Shown: positions 33,950 to 47,403 of the stretch, one piece after another
Layout: each line of letters opens with the position of its first letter
How positions within the stretch are numbered: the first letter of the stretch is position 1
Assembly: GCA_030248225.1 (NCBI GenBank)
Contig: JASANE010003481.1
Location: forward strand, 1 to 55,743
Reading direction: 5' to 3'
Length of the DNA: 55,743 nucleotides
Source: Trileptium ribeirensis
Lineage: Eukaryota; Nematoda; Enoplea; Enoplida; Thoracostomopsidae
Translations under genes and position numbers: made by a program
Notes under the pieces: model-generated
The model's database searches: none
The model's input: the letters and a program-made list of their open reading frames with translations, nothing else
Told to the model about the DNA's origin: nothing

Positions 33950-34925
33950 AGATGAGGCCACTAACACTGATATAGGTCGAGCGGTTATAGAGATATTGCC
34001 GTTTTCGTGTATTTTGGGTCTCATTGGAATAATTAAAAATTCAGTTTCTACCTAACTCTGCAGGATAAACAATTACGAAAGCAGCACATAAGGCGCAGAT
34101 ATTTAAAGGATCATTTGCTTTACAAAATAATCCATATTTGGGGCAGATGTGGGGATATTGCCGTTTTCCTATATTTTGTATCTGATCATCCCATTAACCC
34201 TTTCCCGTATGAATTATTCTGTATCTCGAACTACGTTGAAGAAACTTTTCTCGCGGTGGCGCATTGAAATCGGATTGTTTTGGTGTGAACCTTGTACGTT
34301 AGCCAATACGTGATTTAGGAGCTGTTGCTGGGTACCTTGTGAAACCTCATAAAGCGAGCGAGAAACAACACATATGCAAATGCGCGCCGCACGACAAACT
34401 CAGTTTGTTCATCGCGTCTCAATGCACGCTGTCATACACATATAACCCTATGTGGGAATGGGTTAAAACCCTTTTGACCCAAATCCCAACTCCTGAAATG
34501 GCGGCGCAGTAAAGCATTACCTAAATACAGTCTTATAAAGCCTTACTTGCTCTTCAAAGTAAGACATGTAAATAACACCAACATAGCTCGAGCGACTACG
34601 AAGGTATTGATGGTTTCGTGTATTTTGGATCTTATGAGCCATTCAAAAACCTGTGTTGGCACACCCCTGCACAGTAAATTAACACAATAGCTGCTCAACA
34701 TGTGAAGATACACAGAGGACCATTTGTTTTGTAATATGAGACAAAAATAGCCGTATAAATCGAGCACTTGCGAGATATTGCTATTTTTGTGTGTTTTGGT
34801 TCCATGGCTCCATTTATGAACACTTTAAACCAAATACCGCATGCTGAAATGGCCTCGCTGCAAAGCATAATATATAGTCGTATAGAGCCTTAATTGCTCC
34901 ACAGAATGCGCCCAATTTGACTTCT
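33950..34925 (+). repeat. Degenerate tandem array with AGATATTGCCGTTTTCGTGT units
   Basis: The block TCGAGCGN..AGATATTGCCGTTTTCGTGTATTTTGG recurs at 33991, 34153, 34603 and 34773. A companion block CTGAAATGGC...GCAAAGCAT...AGCCTTANTTGCTC recurs at 34491 and 34843, 352 bp apart, and AGGATCATTTGCTTTACAAA at 34109 pairs with AGGACCATTTGTTTTGTAAT at 34715. The structure suggests a higher-order array that has since decayed. Confidence 0.65.
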
Positions 34926-34929
34926 TTCG

Positions 34930-36080
34930 GGTTTATTGTCCAGATGCTATAAATAACGTATTTTTTCGAATCTATTATGATTTGATTGATGATCTATTTT
35001 TGAACGTATTCGCGATTTGACCCCTTCGGTCCGCTTTTCGTACTAAAAGACACAAGTAGAGATTTCAAGCTTTGGAACGATATGTCGCGCGAGTCAATGC
35101 GTCCAGCCAAAGTTGAATTGTGCGTGCCACCCTAAAAGCTCTATAACGGACATTGTCAGTTTTCACCAGTATCCGGCTAGTAGGAATTAATCACTTCGCT
35201 GGTTTCATTCGCTACATTCAGAATTCAATTAGATTTAGTAAGAGTCTATCATAAAACTGTAGTCAAAGATGACACTCGGTCATACTAATGCACGACTAAA
35301 CTTAATGTGACCCCACTAACCATCCCATTTTGCAAAACCCGATGCGGAATCCACAGCCATTGTTAAGGAGCAAATAGGAAATTCGATCTGTTTCATTGTT
35401 AGGCGTTTTTCAATTAGATATTAGTTAAATAACATCTGATAGATTTGAATCCGGAATCGTCCCTGTTCATAAACAAATTTAATGTATCTGTGACGTCACT
35501 AGCAGAACAGTCCTATTGTTTATGAATAAATGTTTGCGAACAAAAATATTGTGAATTCAAATCCCGCAAAATTTTGTTCGCCAACAAATATGATGCTTAC
35601 GAACAGAAATCGGCTTTTTCGATCAATACAAAAAATGTTCGAGAACTCATTTTTTTTCGAAAAACAAAATAGGATAATCAGCGGAGTCGTTTTAAGTTTA
35701 GTTGTGCATAACATTTGTGATTTACCTTATCCGATGCTGTAGTGGTTTTTCGATCGCTGCTCCTTTTTCAAATTCAGTTGTGATTGATGGCGCGTAACCT
35801 ATGGCCAAGATTAGGAACCTTGGAAGTAGCAATAAAATACTCGGGGCGTAATCCATAGCCTATCATTAATATTATTAACTAGGTGCCATTTTCTTCTACA
35901 ATTTTTATCAATGACACGTGGGCTTATCCTTTCAACATCGCCTTATGGTTAATCCTTTGACAGTAGACATGGCGTTATAATCGTTAACCAATTTTATCTT
36001 AACTCCAAAGTAGTAGTGGCCCGACGTTATATCGGTAAAAAACATCAGCTTTGCTCGATGGCTCGGGGACTTGCTTTCCC
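34930..36080. other. Non-coding stretch, nothing seen
   Basis: No gene or repeat recognised. Overlapping short open frames at 35520-35742 on both strands are chance. Confidence 0.45.
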
Positions 36081-36195
36081 TCGGCATAAATTTAGAGGCA
36101 AAAGGGGCATAGTAACCCCCTGAACCACTGCTTCGGCTGAATGGACTTAGTATATCGAGAACTGCATAGCATCAATTTCGTTTGAGCTCGCTAGT
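36080..36195 (+). repeat. Dispersed repeat family R2, copy 4
   Basis: AGGCAAAAGGGGCATAGTAA, GGACTTAGTATATCGAGAAC, TGCATAGCATCAATTTCGTT. This is the cleanest instance of the TATATCGAGAAC...GCATAGCAT block of family R2. Confidence 0.5.
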
Positions 36196-37665
36196 TTATT
36201 TTGGCTCAAATTTGTGAAAGGGCCGATTGTATGGACATATTGTTTTATATACCATATAATATGTGTATCAATGTATTTTATGTATCAATGTATCAAAGTA
36301 TCAATGTTGTGTCTGACATTCGAAACAGTGAATGTTAATATAGATTGTTAACTAATCCAGTACAATCTTTGCGAAAAATGTGAGCTGTCAACAATTTTTT
36401 TGTAAAATATTACAGTTACTTGCTCCTCTTGCTACTGTATAGTTTACTATATAAATTGATACATTGTATCAAAATTTACTGCAATTACTAACAAATGTAT
36501 TATTGAAGAAATATATGCAATATATATTAAACAGTAATAAATATTATATAAAGAATATAAAAATAATAAATGTGTTATTATATATGATGTTTCTGCTCTA
36601 TATATACTAAACTCTTCGCTGCAAAAAACTGCTTAAAAATTTACTTTCTGGGCTCTTCGCAATATCAATCAGCAGGGTTATATTTCCGAATCCTAAGTTA
36701 TGGACTATGACATTTTTCTACAAACCGCTTGCGGTTTAGTCAGGCGTCGCTTAATTCCATATTAATGTAAGCGAAACATTGGATATCTAACATACTTAGC
36801 TCTTTAAGCTCGTAAGGTTGCTTGATAACAAATTACTTTCGAAGATGTACTAACTAAGTTTGGCGAATACTTCACGACAGTAAGCGTGTTGATGTTCGCA
36901 CGCTTTGCGAGCATCTTAAAATTCCGACCAATAGCTCCATGACAGTTAAATTGCTAGCACACGTGACTTTCACCCGAGAGTTTCTGGTTCTATACATCGC
37001 GGCGAGCTGTACCTGTTCATCGATGCTGGAAATATAAATTAGTTCGAAACGTAAACGAAGCTAATTTCATACCACATTCTAATTTCAATCTTAAATTTTA
37101 TAGGAAACATAAATTTTAGCTAAATGTCGTCGAACACATTTATATATGTTAGGTTTGATTTGACAATTAATTGGAACTAAAGAAGTTAACATGTCACTCT
37201 ACCTTACCATGCATACACTATGTCACGATAACAAATAGTGTGGGATTCTACTTATTGGATAACCGTTGTCTCAAATTCCGTGACCTTTAATTTGTTTGAC
37301 ACATGGCACTCGGTAAATTTCTAATTTTTATTATAATTTATTTCCGATTTGTGTTATTATTAAATTTAAGCTTTACTTTATCTATATATTTTTCTGATAT
37401 TAGGTATATAGATCTTCATATAGTTTTTACATATTTTAATTTGGCTTCACATAATTTATGGCATAGTTTCTTTCCGATTTTAATTATAATTAAAAATATA
37501 AATTGTGTTGAATTAGTTATTTCTAAGCATATCAATTAACTGTTTATGTACCTACATGTTTTGCTGATATTAGATATAATAAATTTTAATATAGTGTATA
37601 TACGTTATATTTACCCACGAAATCTTAGTTTGTCAATGTTATCGTTATGCTTAAGTTGTTTAAGC
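36195..37665. other. Non-coding stretch with simple TATCAATGTA repeats
   Basis: Short repeats of TGTATCAATGTAT type lie at 36263-36310. The rest is AT-rich with no recognised gene. Confidence 0.5.
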
Positions 37666-37670
37666 TGCGT

Positions 37671-37971
37671 TCACACGTCCAAGTTTTTGCTCAAAATTTG
37701 TTGAAAATTTTTACTGTTTTGTCTTGTGTAGAATTCTAGCAAATCGCGATGCTTCAATTATTTTTTGCATTATTTTGTTAAATTTCGAGCTCAATATTTT
37801 TCAAAAGATCCTGTTTACCTGTGACTCCCTAAAGCAATATGCTAAATATTAACACTGTTCACACGTTCAAATTCACCAAAAATGCAAAAAAAATTCTTTC
37901 AAATATTAGTCAAAGTTTGATCATATTAGTTCAAATTTTGAGCTAAAATTTCACCATGTGAACACAGCTTT
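37671..37971. mobile_element. MITE-like element with GCTG(C/T)GTTCACA terminal inverted repeats
   Basis: The left end TAAGCTGCGTTCACACGTCC with TTTTTGCTCAAAATTTG mirrors the right end, where CAAATTTTGAGCTAAAATTT and CACCATGTGAACACAGCTTTA are its reverse complement. A third, internal copy of the end (ACTGTTCACACGTTCAAATT) lies at about 37855. The element is about 300 bp with no coding capacity. It appears to be flanked by TTTA/TTA, compatible with a TA-rich target. Confidence 0.7.
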
Positions 37972-37974
37972 ATG

Positions 37975-40640
37975 CCTTCTATAAAAATTTGTTTGTACTG
38001 AATTAATTCCGTTAAAACGTTTTACGTTAAGTTAAAATACTTTATGTATTTACATTTTGTCAACCTTAGGTAAAATTCACTTATTTTACTAGAACAATAC
38101 TTACAATTACTAAATACAGAATTTCCTCAGTAGGTCAACTCCCAACTACAGTGTTACAATGGCTTTAATTTATATGTTAAGATAAAATAGAGAAACAAAA
38201 GCACATTCAAAGATCCTGTCACCTACTTGTGCAATGATAAAGTCATAATTCACTCATTTTAGTATGCAAAGTCGTTAATTAACCGTAGACAACAGTTTGT
38301 TAATGGCTAGTCGAAAGGCAAACTAATTCATAAAGCAAGACATTAAATATATTTAAATAAATATGTTTCTTTTCCTTTTTTGTTTTTGCCAATAAATATT
38401 AATATATAGATATACTGCTATAAGTTCACGTCTAGTAATTTAACTAATTAGTAATTATCTGTGTATTAAATAATCTGTTCTAAGAACGGTGATATTTGGT
38501 TCATTTTTATGCTGAAAAAATCAAGATATCACACATTATGCTGGTGTATCAAAGCGGTGCTCCAATGCAAGAAGCCCTAATCACTGCAGACTTGATCACT
38601 GAAACAAAAACGTTGCAAACTTTTCAAATAATAAGCAACGTCCATAAAATTAAGATTTGTATGACGAAAACACATACTGCAAACACCATAAACACATAGC
38701 GAGGCTGATGTCCATTCGATGTAAATTTGGAGAATTTTAAAAATTTACAGTTCAACTTTGATGTTTAGAGAAACAAAAATATCACGAAATGCCTCTGATC
38801 ATACATAAAAGTTTAGTTTGTTCAACAAATGGCTGAATTCGAATTGCAATTTTAGATTACAAATTTGAAATGCTTTAATAAGAAATGGTTTAGATGAATA
38901 AAGCGTCGTCTAAAGGAACGTAGTTAACAGCGAAGATTTATTAAACCATTAGCCGTAAAAGCGGCGACACGGTTTCCGTTTGAAATATAATTTAGAGCTA
39001 CAATGTTTGTTTGGTTGCCCGAAAGAAACAAGACATTTTGTGTCGCCGATATTTCTTACTGAAACTGATCAAGGTACGGTGTTTTTGGCGTTGGACTCTA
39101 GCTGTTCGGACGTCTCGGTTTCTTAATATTGCAGTATAATAAATATTTTCCAAAAATAAGATAACATACGAAGCGTTTACGCTTGAACTTAATTGAATGT
39201 ACAATTAATTCGCAAGATCTGCGACGATTCATAAGGACATGAGTTCCTGCAGCTCTGATGTGGCCTTGTAATTTCTATAAGAGTCAAGTACAATGGGATT
39301 GGTAGCTCTATGCAGCACAGTTGTTTCTAAAAATTATATAAAATGAAAATTGTATTAACTTAAGGGTTAATATTCAATGGCAATGGTTCCAATTGCCTTT
39401 TCGAGAAGCGCGATATGGCACATGCCAGACTTCTATTTGAGGAGTAGTAAGCCAAATTCAAAGATGGGGCAAACCGATTTCATTTCAGTGGTGCAAAATT
39501 TTTTATGTTTATAACACATACGACATGTCGCATGTAATAAAAATTTTCGAATAGATGGGCGCATCATCCTGTGAATCAGCAATTAGTTAAAATTTGCAAA
39601 AGTAAGAAAAAAGTAGAGAAACTATCTCTATTAAATGAATTTATTACAAGGGAAATCAAATCCAATTAAATTCACCGAGTTATAGTTTTTGATTGCGAAA
39701 AAAACACGCCGCAGTTTCGCCTTAAACCTTTGTGTATTTCGCACAGTCTTGAACAAACCACTGCCGCTTAGGCAGACTGAACCTCGAAATGATGAAACCA
39801 TTTACACTATCCAAAATGCCAGCACAAGGAACCTTAAGGAACCTCACAAAGCGAGGATCACCAACGCACGCACAGGCACGATAAACTCGGTTATAGCATC
39901 GCTTTTCAGTGTACGCGCTGACAAATGTGCCAATATAAGAAATCATGGGTTAGTATTCTGCAACTGTTTTCTCAGGGGCAAGCACAACCTTAGTAGAGTG
40001 GGGGAGTCGCACACCTCTGGCTAGATGCTTGAACGTTGTAATCAAAGCGGTATCCTTCTATAACAGCAAATTGACCGAAATTAAAACCCAAGACCCATTA
40101 GGATCCAGTCATGAGCTTATGCTAGTCTGGGCAGCAGCTATAAAGGTTCATAAGTCAATAATTTTCTACAAATTGAGCATCACTCCAATAGTGATGGCGT
40201 ATGAAAACTACAAAATCCAAATTACTCCCGATCTTTAGAACCAAAGTTATCACCGATTATCGGTTTAGCAGTGTAGTATTTTCAGTTATCGAAATTGAAA
40301 TTATGTTGATTTTAATATGTGATACTTTTTACCAACATTCGGCGCTCGGCTTAAAAATGGTCCATTTTAAAACGGGAGAAGGGGATAAAATTTGATACCG
40401 AGAAATATAAACTATTGGGTCTTGATCGCGGCTGTAAAAATACTGCATCGGTGCAATTTATTAACATCCATAAATGTTCAAACTACTGGCTAGTTGTGGT
40501 TATATAAACAGCACACATAAAATTACTGGATTCATCGTAACACGCAATTTCACAACACCCACAAGCTTTCAAATCTACCGGTTCTGTGTAGTTTATACGT
40601 CATAAATAAGTTCACATTTCAACTAACGATGAACAAATGT
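37975..40640. other. Non-coding stretch, nothing seen
   Basis: AT-rich spacer. The longest open frame (39689-40024) overlaps another on the opposite strand and has no recognisable similarity. Confidence 0.45.
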
Positions 40641-40647
40641 TGCCAAC

Positions 40648-40715
40648 ACGACGAATCGTACCAGGATCGCTCGGCTTAGACTCGCACCCGCTAACCACTG
40701 AACTGTGACGACACT
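40648..40715 (-). repeat. tRNA-like sequence, probable SINE head
   Basis: On the minus strand CACAGTTCAGTGGTTAGCGG is a good A box, followed after a GCGAGTCTAAGC segment by a B-box-like CTGGTACGATTCG. The acceptor ends do not pair well. It fits a decayed tRNA-derived element better than a tRNA gene. Confidence 0.45.
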
Positions 40716-40719
40716 GTTG

Positions 40720-41595
40720 TAGATTCTTAAACCTACTTGTAACGTGACTGAGTCAGTACGCAGCCAAACGCGCACTACGCATTGAAATGAGCCAAATCAC
40801 TATATCATATTGTATAAAGTAGCAACAACAGATTGCTAAGATAACTCAGCATAAAAAAGATCATTTTAATATCACCTCGTGCGTCGATATCAGGGCGAAT
40901 AAAAGCAAGTGAATGGTAGGTAAATGATATTATTATAACAGTCGATTACTAGTTCTTTAAGAAAAATGTTTATGCTCTACTTGTTTATGATTCTAGAACT
41001 GATAATCTTCTTGATTTTGTAAGTTTTGTAAGGTCATTTTATTTATTATATTCCAGAATTGCGTTTAGTAAGATCCTGTGTACTATATTGAGCTTGCAGA
41101 TATCTTTAAGTGGATAGAATTTCCATGTATCCGATCTATATTAACATGATGATCATGAAGTTTTGTAACCACAAATCCATTATAAGGAACACGTGATAAC
41201 GACCAGAAAAGAATTTATAAAGCGTTAGACTTTGCTTATATTAAGCCATATGTCTTACATTGTCCCTAGCTAAGGCGGTATCGTCCTCTCAAGCCCGTAC
41301 ACACATCCGTCTTCTTATTGTATAATCCATTGTATTTGTATACAGAAGTTAGAGAAAAAACAATATATGGTATCTGTATACTTACATGCTTTTGGGGTCG
41401 GCAAATCCCAACTACACAAAAATTGGATTTTAATTCATCTTATTTGAAAAAAAAACGAAAAAGTCAAAAACAAAAGCGAAGTACGAGATCCGAGAACCTA
41501 AGTTTTGTAATAAAACAGTTATGTATTAATAAAGCTATTGGCGTTATTAACCTTGACATGATATAGATTGAGAAGTTAACAAGAATTCGCTTGAG
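40720..41595. other. Non-coding stretch, nothing seen
   Basis: No gene, RNA or repeat recognised. Confidence 0.45.
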
Positions 41596-41599
41596 GAGC

Positions 41600-41800
41600 T
41601 GTCAGCGCTGAACACTTAGCTTGGACATAAGCCTAAAGTAGCCAAAGGTACGAACTAGTAAGAGACTACATGTTTGCTACAAATAGAATTATGGATTATC
41701 ATCAATTTCCGTGAAGCTGTGGATTTAACGCAAAACTTGCGCATTTTTTTGTAATTTAGTGCACTAAAAACGCGATGATTGTTTGAAATTATACTGACAC
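41600..41800 (+). repeat. Dispersed repeat family R1, copy 3
   Basis: ACTTAGCTTGGACATAAGCC, AAAGTAGCCAAAGGTACG, GAGACTACATGTTTGCTACA and TTTTTTTGTAATTTAGTGCA, then CTAAAAACGCG. Same block order as the copy in receptor intron 2. Confidence 0.65.
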
Positions 41801-42540
41801 GAACATGGTGGCACGGGTGAAAAAATCTAGCACTCACAATTAAGAAAACATGTGCGCATACCGAAGTATTACTTATTAATTGATTCATAAAAACGCACAG
41901 CTATGGTATATTACCCGATTCAAAGATTATCTAAACCCATTGCTCTGCCATATTTCCAATCTTGTACATCTGCTGAAAGGTCGATAACTGTGCTTAAAAA
42001 AGTTAAGTAAAAAAATTGGAAGTGCCTCAAGTGTTGAAATCCCAAGTGTCAGTTAAACACTTTTTTGCAAAATAAATCTAGTTTAGCGAAATTTATCAAA
42101 TTCAAAATAGGAAGTTTTGCAAAAAATGGGAACATCCCATCGACGTTTTCGTTTTCTAACAACACATTTCTCGCTATCCGTAATTGACAAATAATCGATA
42201 AAATCTAAATAAGCTTGAGGAACAAAATACCAATTTATAAGCTGTGCCAGCAACATGATTTGATCTACAGCATAATCAGCCCTAGCTACAATTGTAGCTG
42301 TAAAAAACTCCTACGGCAAATATTACAGAAATAATATACTAAAACAAATAATTGCCGCCGAAGTCGTCACATTCATGATGCAAATTTAAAAGTCAATCCG
42401 TTCAATATAGTTTGCTGTTTGTGTGTTTCGCAGCATTGTATGAAAATATTTTTATATAAAACAACAGGAAACAATTATCTACTATCAATCCTAACATCGA
42501 ACTGTCGTTGTAGCGGCTAAAACTGCCTATCAAAACTTGT

Positions 42541-42810
42541 TTTTTTCAATCCAAGTTCTATAAATAAATACATAAATTTATAAATAAACAAATAATTGAA
42601 TAAGTAAATAAATAACACAAAATAAATTAGTAATAAATAAATACTAAAATAATAAATGGTACATAAATAACTAAGTTAAATAAATGAATAAGTGAATTAA
42701 CAAATAAATCATTTAATGAATATACAAATATATAAATAAACTTATTAAATAAGTAAACAAATAAATAAATATATAAAGAAATAAATAAATATATAAATAA
42801 TCAATGATAA
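42541..42810. repeat. Degenerate (TAAA)n / (AAATAAAT)n microsatellite
   Basis: About 270 bp of imperfect tetranucleotide AAAT repeats interrupted by C or G about once per 10-15 bases. Confidence 0.9.
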
Positions 42811-42829
42811 AAACGGATCCTATCAGAAT

Positions 42830-45420
42830 TGAAATGCCGTCACAATTAGAAAAAAACTAGATGCTAAAATCGTTTGGTTAATAAGCCATGTCTGCCATTC
42901 GCCATACTGCGACGCCATCGGTTTTGAAATACCGGTTTTTAGCGCTCAAATCCTTGTTACTAAAAATCAAATCAGGCAATACATCGATATTTTGATTGAT
43001 TTCGAGCTTCAAAAATTTCAAATTGGTAATTTACTTTCGTTCGTAAACGAAACAGATTTTTTACACAGAAACTAGCACTGAGTTCAAAAACCGACAATGA
43101 ATGGGCATAGAGAGATCCAGACACTATTGCTCTGTCTCAAAGCATCCACCGGCTGAGCTAACACTATTGTAGGGTTACGATAGTGAGCAGTAGGGTCATT
43201 CTTCCATCAGAAATTCCTGGAACAGCCCATATGAATGGGCAATGTATATAATTGTAATATTGGGCTAAAAGTTTATATTACTCCGTTTAAATTTTAATTT
43301 ATATATCGGATATACAACGTGAACGTATTAGCACCAGACACCATTATATTCATAATCAAATTACCAACAATATTAAGGGTAAATATTAGCCATATAAAAC
43401 CATGATGTGGGCCTTTAGTGTTGCTGAATGAAGCTAGAACAAATTATTCCATAAACACGCAGTATCATTTCTAAATGGGGACGGATCAATACAATATCAA
43501 CAGAGTCAGGAAGCGTAGGCATAATATCATTAACTGATGTAAGCGCGACTGCTAAATTTCGTCGACAATTATTAATCTAGTTTTTCTATGGTGTGAGAGA
43601 AATATACTTCATTTATGTACTCGTCTAAAAGAGGAGGATGGCTGACCGTGCATGGTATGCACTATTCTGGAGTCTTTTCCTTGAGCCCGCCCTCAAGCCA
43701 TAATTCGTAAATGTTATAAATATAATGAATGATAATTTTTGTGCCATTCGACTCAGATTGGCGAGCCGGTACAAAAAATGACCAGATAACAAATATTTTA
43801 ATCTTTTATATTTTTGGGTATCCACTGGTTTCCTCTTGGAGCCGAAAATTTTCGAAAAATTAGTTGAATTTCTTTACTGGTTAACGAATTTTAGGCTTAG
43901 GCTTAGAATTGGCGCTTGAGCATATGAACAGATTCAATTCATTCCGGTATATCATAGGTAAACCAATAACCAAAAAAATCCCAAAACCTTTAATAAATAT
44001 GACCTGACGGAATATTTTAACCCACCTTGTCACCCTGAGTCGAACGGAACAAAGCTGGTCGATGCACGAAGCAAATCATCAAAATTGAAAGATTTGGTGC
44101 TTAGGGGTGTTGCAAAACGGGAGGGCGCATCCCCTTTTTATAGTTTATTGTTCACAAGCTAGCCCATTTTTATAAAATAAAATAAATATCAATAACCGCC
44201 TATCTACTTTTGAAACACGTCCTGCGTTCTTCCGCATGTGATGAATATAAGAGTCTCTTTTGTATTTATGATAGCTAGGCGTATTTTTTGAGCCCGCTAA
44301 GTTAGAAAATTTAGTAATATTCGTACCTACTCGCAGTAAATTCAGTGCACAACATTTATATGAACATCATCGGCCGATTCAATTATGAAAAAAGTTATAT
44401 AAGGTGTTTACAACATAGTGACGTCAAGCTACCTATATACACCCTTATACATTGTATTTTTGGATATGCGTATTTGTTTGTGTGACGTCATGAACAAACG
44501 AGTCTGCATTCTTGTGTCTGTATTTTGATATACACTGCCGAATAAACCAGGTATAACCCATAATCCAAACACCCTCGTTCATATAGGTTTTAATCATACC
44601 ACTGTAATATTAAGGTCAGCTGAGTCCAAATTGCGCTAATGACATGTCACATATCGTACATTACAATGTAGTCATATGGAACGAACTTAACTGTTTACAC
44701 ATATAAAAATATATTTTTATTAGACAGTTACGAACACGGATGAAAAAAGCCAAATAATGTGTACAGATTGGCAGCGACCAAATGGACCAAGGAACAGTCC
44801 TCCACTAATCCAAACTACATGCTGATGAAAATTACACAAGCTTTACAGCATCATCGCGTCGACTACTAACATGCAAATTATAATTTGCATATTAATTATC
44901 GCCATTTCAAAGTCACACTCAAGACAAAAGACAAACGGTAAAAATTCCTGAAGATCGACAGTGCGATTATATCAGCAACTTAAACATATCTCGTAAACGC
45001 TGTTATTGCAAACAAACAAGCTACTTTTCCAAGACGTTAGAAAAAGGCTATCACAAAAATGTGTAAACAAAACAAGATATTACAGAACCAAAGATCCTCG
45101 CAAAAAAGCGACATTTCATGGATATAATGAGCTCAACGACATAATATATTCCTTAAAACTTTATTATATACTCGATGTTTAATACTGAAAAATGAAGATA
45201 CTGTTGTACTAGGAATAAAAAGCTAATCATAAACAAAATGGCGTGGCACATTTAAAACTATATAAAATTAAAATCATACTATTCTATTTTCCTAAATTTA
45301 TATCACACGTTGCTATTGTTGCTATTTTCCTAAGCATATCGTTGCTATTTTCCTATGCAAAACTAGTTACATGCAAGCGAGGGTGGTGCCATCGTGATGT
45401 AAACCAAACAACTGAAGACC
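42830..45420. other. Non-coding stretch with one tRNA-A-box-like site
   Basis: On the minus strand at about 43140-43165 TGTTAGCTCAGCCGGTGGAT resembles a tRNA A box, but no B box was found at the right distance. No gene recognised. Confidence 0.4.
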
Positions 45421-45424
45421 GACT

Positions 45425-45670
45425 ATATTCTGAAAATCATGTTCATTGACCCAAAACCCATTAAAACTCATGAAAAGGCATGAAATGTGCCTGCTAAGCT
45501 CAAGGTAACAAAGCATTGTATTCAACTTTAAGAAATACCTATAAATAGACCATTCTTGATGCCCTGCACGCAATACATAATGAGATAAATGAAAACACAC
45601 TACATTTTGAAAATCGGATTCGTTAACCGTAGAATCCTTTAAACCCCATGAGAGGTAAAATATGGCCAAG
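45425..45670 (+). repeat. Degenerate direct repeat, 177-bp period
   Basis: CTGAAAATCATGTTCATTGA with CCCATTAAAACTCATGAAA at 45430 recurs as TTGAAAATCGGATTCGTTAA with CCTTTAAACCCCATGAGAGG at 45607. Two copies only, and clearly diverged. Confidence 0.5.
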
Positions 45671-45679
45671 TTTGACCCT

Positions 45680-46035
45680 AGACAGCAAAACTATCGTATC
45701 GAGCGTGCTTTATAACCCCATAGGCACTAATTGTAAGGTTAATTCTAGCACCAGCACGACTAAATCTGAAAAAAATCGCTATTTCTGGCAAAGGGTTGAT
45801 GAACCTTATTCGGGCCCATAGCGACCCAGGGAGTGGTCCCACAAAAAATATTCAGCAAACTTGTAGATTTCTATGAGCTGATTCTGCATTGGTGTCTCGA
45901 TTTTTCGATGAGAAGCCCGCGTTGCACGATATGGCGACGAATGACTGGAACCCGTATAGCCAAATTTGGGAAAGAACCCTTAAAATCTGTTTTTTGCGAT
46001 TTTGACCCCAAAGATGGGGTGGGAGCTGTCCGCGT
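45680..46035. other. Sequence just outside the giant inverted repeat
   Basis: GC-richer than the surroundings, with an open frame at 45833-46045 that I do not recognise. The mirror symmetry with the right end of the window starts at 46036 simply because the window ends there; the true arm could extend further left. Confidence 0.4.
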
Positions 46036-47403
46036 TCAATTGTAGGGAACTATTTTCTTATCGAATAAAAAAATTTACCGAAATCCATCCATTCGATGAT
46101 GAAATATGAATGACAGCAACAGACAAAATGAAATTTGCACCATTTTCCCTTTAGCGCCTACAGTGGAGACTCCGCTCGATTCGGTCGCTCTGTTGCAATT
46201 AAATCCATATGACGTCTCAAAGGGAAGCGAAATATAATTACGAACCTGACCCAGTTTCCGCGCTTTTGTCTTGTTTGATTTACAAAAGAGTTAACTTTAA
46301 TATATATAATATTTCCGACACCGATTTTCGACGGCGGTTTCTATTACAGCCTTGAAAATATGTCCCTTTTTTGCAATTACATTACCTTTCAAAAAAATTC
46401 TAATCAAACGATAATAGACAAATTAATGAACCACATTATTTTATATACAAAGATCACAGGAACGGTCAATCTTGTAATAAATGTGATTATTAAAATTGCC
46501 AAAATTACCCACGTTTAATCATATTTTGTTCTAATTCAAGTATAATTTTTGATGCAAAGTAGGTTTTAATTACAAAAATCCTAACTTTTCGTGCAATTAT
46601 ATTCGCTCTTTCCAAAAATACAACCTCTATTAAATCAGTTTAGCGGTATACATTCTTAAATTTGAGAAACTAGATGATTTAGCAACAAATTTTACAAGCA
46701 GTTCGTTGCGATTCTGCACATAGTAGTGTTGGGTAATGGCCGCAAAAGCCGGCTGCCGGCGTCGAAAATTATCGCCGGCCTTAATGGTCATCTGCCATCC
46801 GTTTACTTTCTGCCGTTGACAGCCGTCAAAGCAGTTAGTAGTTATGGGCCCTCGCTTGGATGGCTATGGCTATGGTATATGGCTCTACTGCTCTATAGAA
46901 AGTGAAGTGAACCACACTACTGAAATTTTTTGATGTACATATCGCCTATAAAGAACATGTAAAGATTTTGTGCCGTTTAATGCCCCCATGTCATATTTAC
47001 GCATTAAATTGAGCATTCTTTATTATTAAAATAATATGCGCCAACGTTTAATGATAGGTCTCAAAGTCTTCCACCGCCCAGTACTAAACAGTCTTGTTCT
47101 AGTCTGCGTAGGGATAGGGTTCGGTACTTCAGCCGATGCATTTTACGCTATGCAAAATATTTGTATGCAAATCGATCAAATTTTCGAGCAAATGCTGATA
47201 CGATTATGAAATTATATATCGCAGTTAGAGAAGTTTATGTTTGAGCAGTCCATTTGTCGTCTGTCGAAAATGTTATCGGCAGGCCACCAGCCGGTGGTTT
47301 GATTTCGAAACAGGCCTTCGCTAAGCCGTAATACCGAGAAAATAAACACAAATAAAAAGCTTGAGGTTGTTAATAACCAGAGGCACACCACCCTAGCTCA
47401 TAT

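Noticed and set aside
43140..43180. tRNA A-box-like TGTTAGCTCAGCCGGTGG on the minus strand
   Set aside because: No matching B box or acceptor pairing at tRNA distance.
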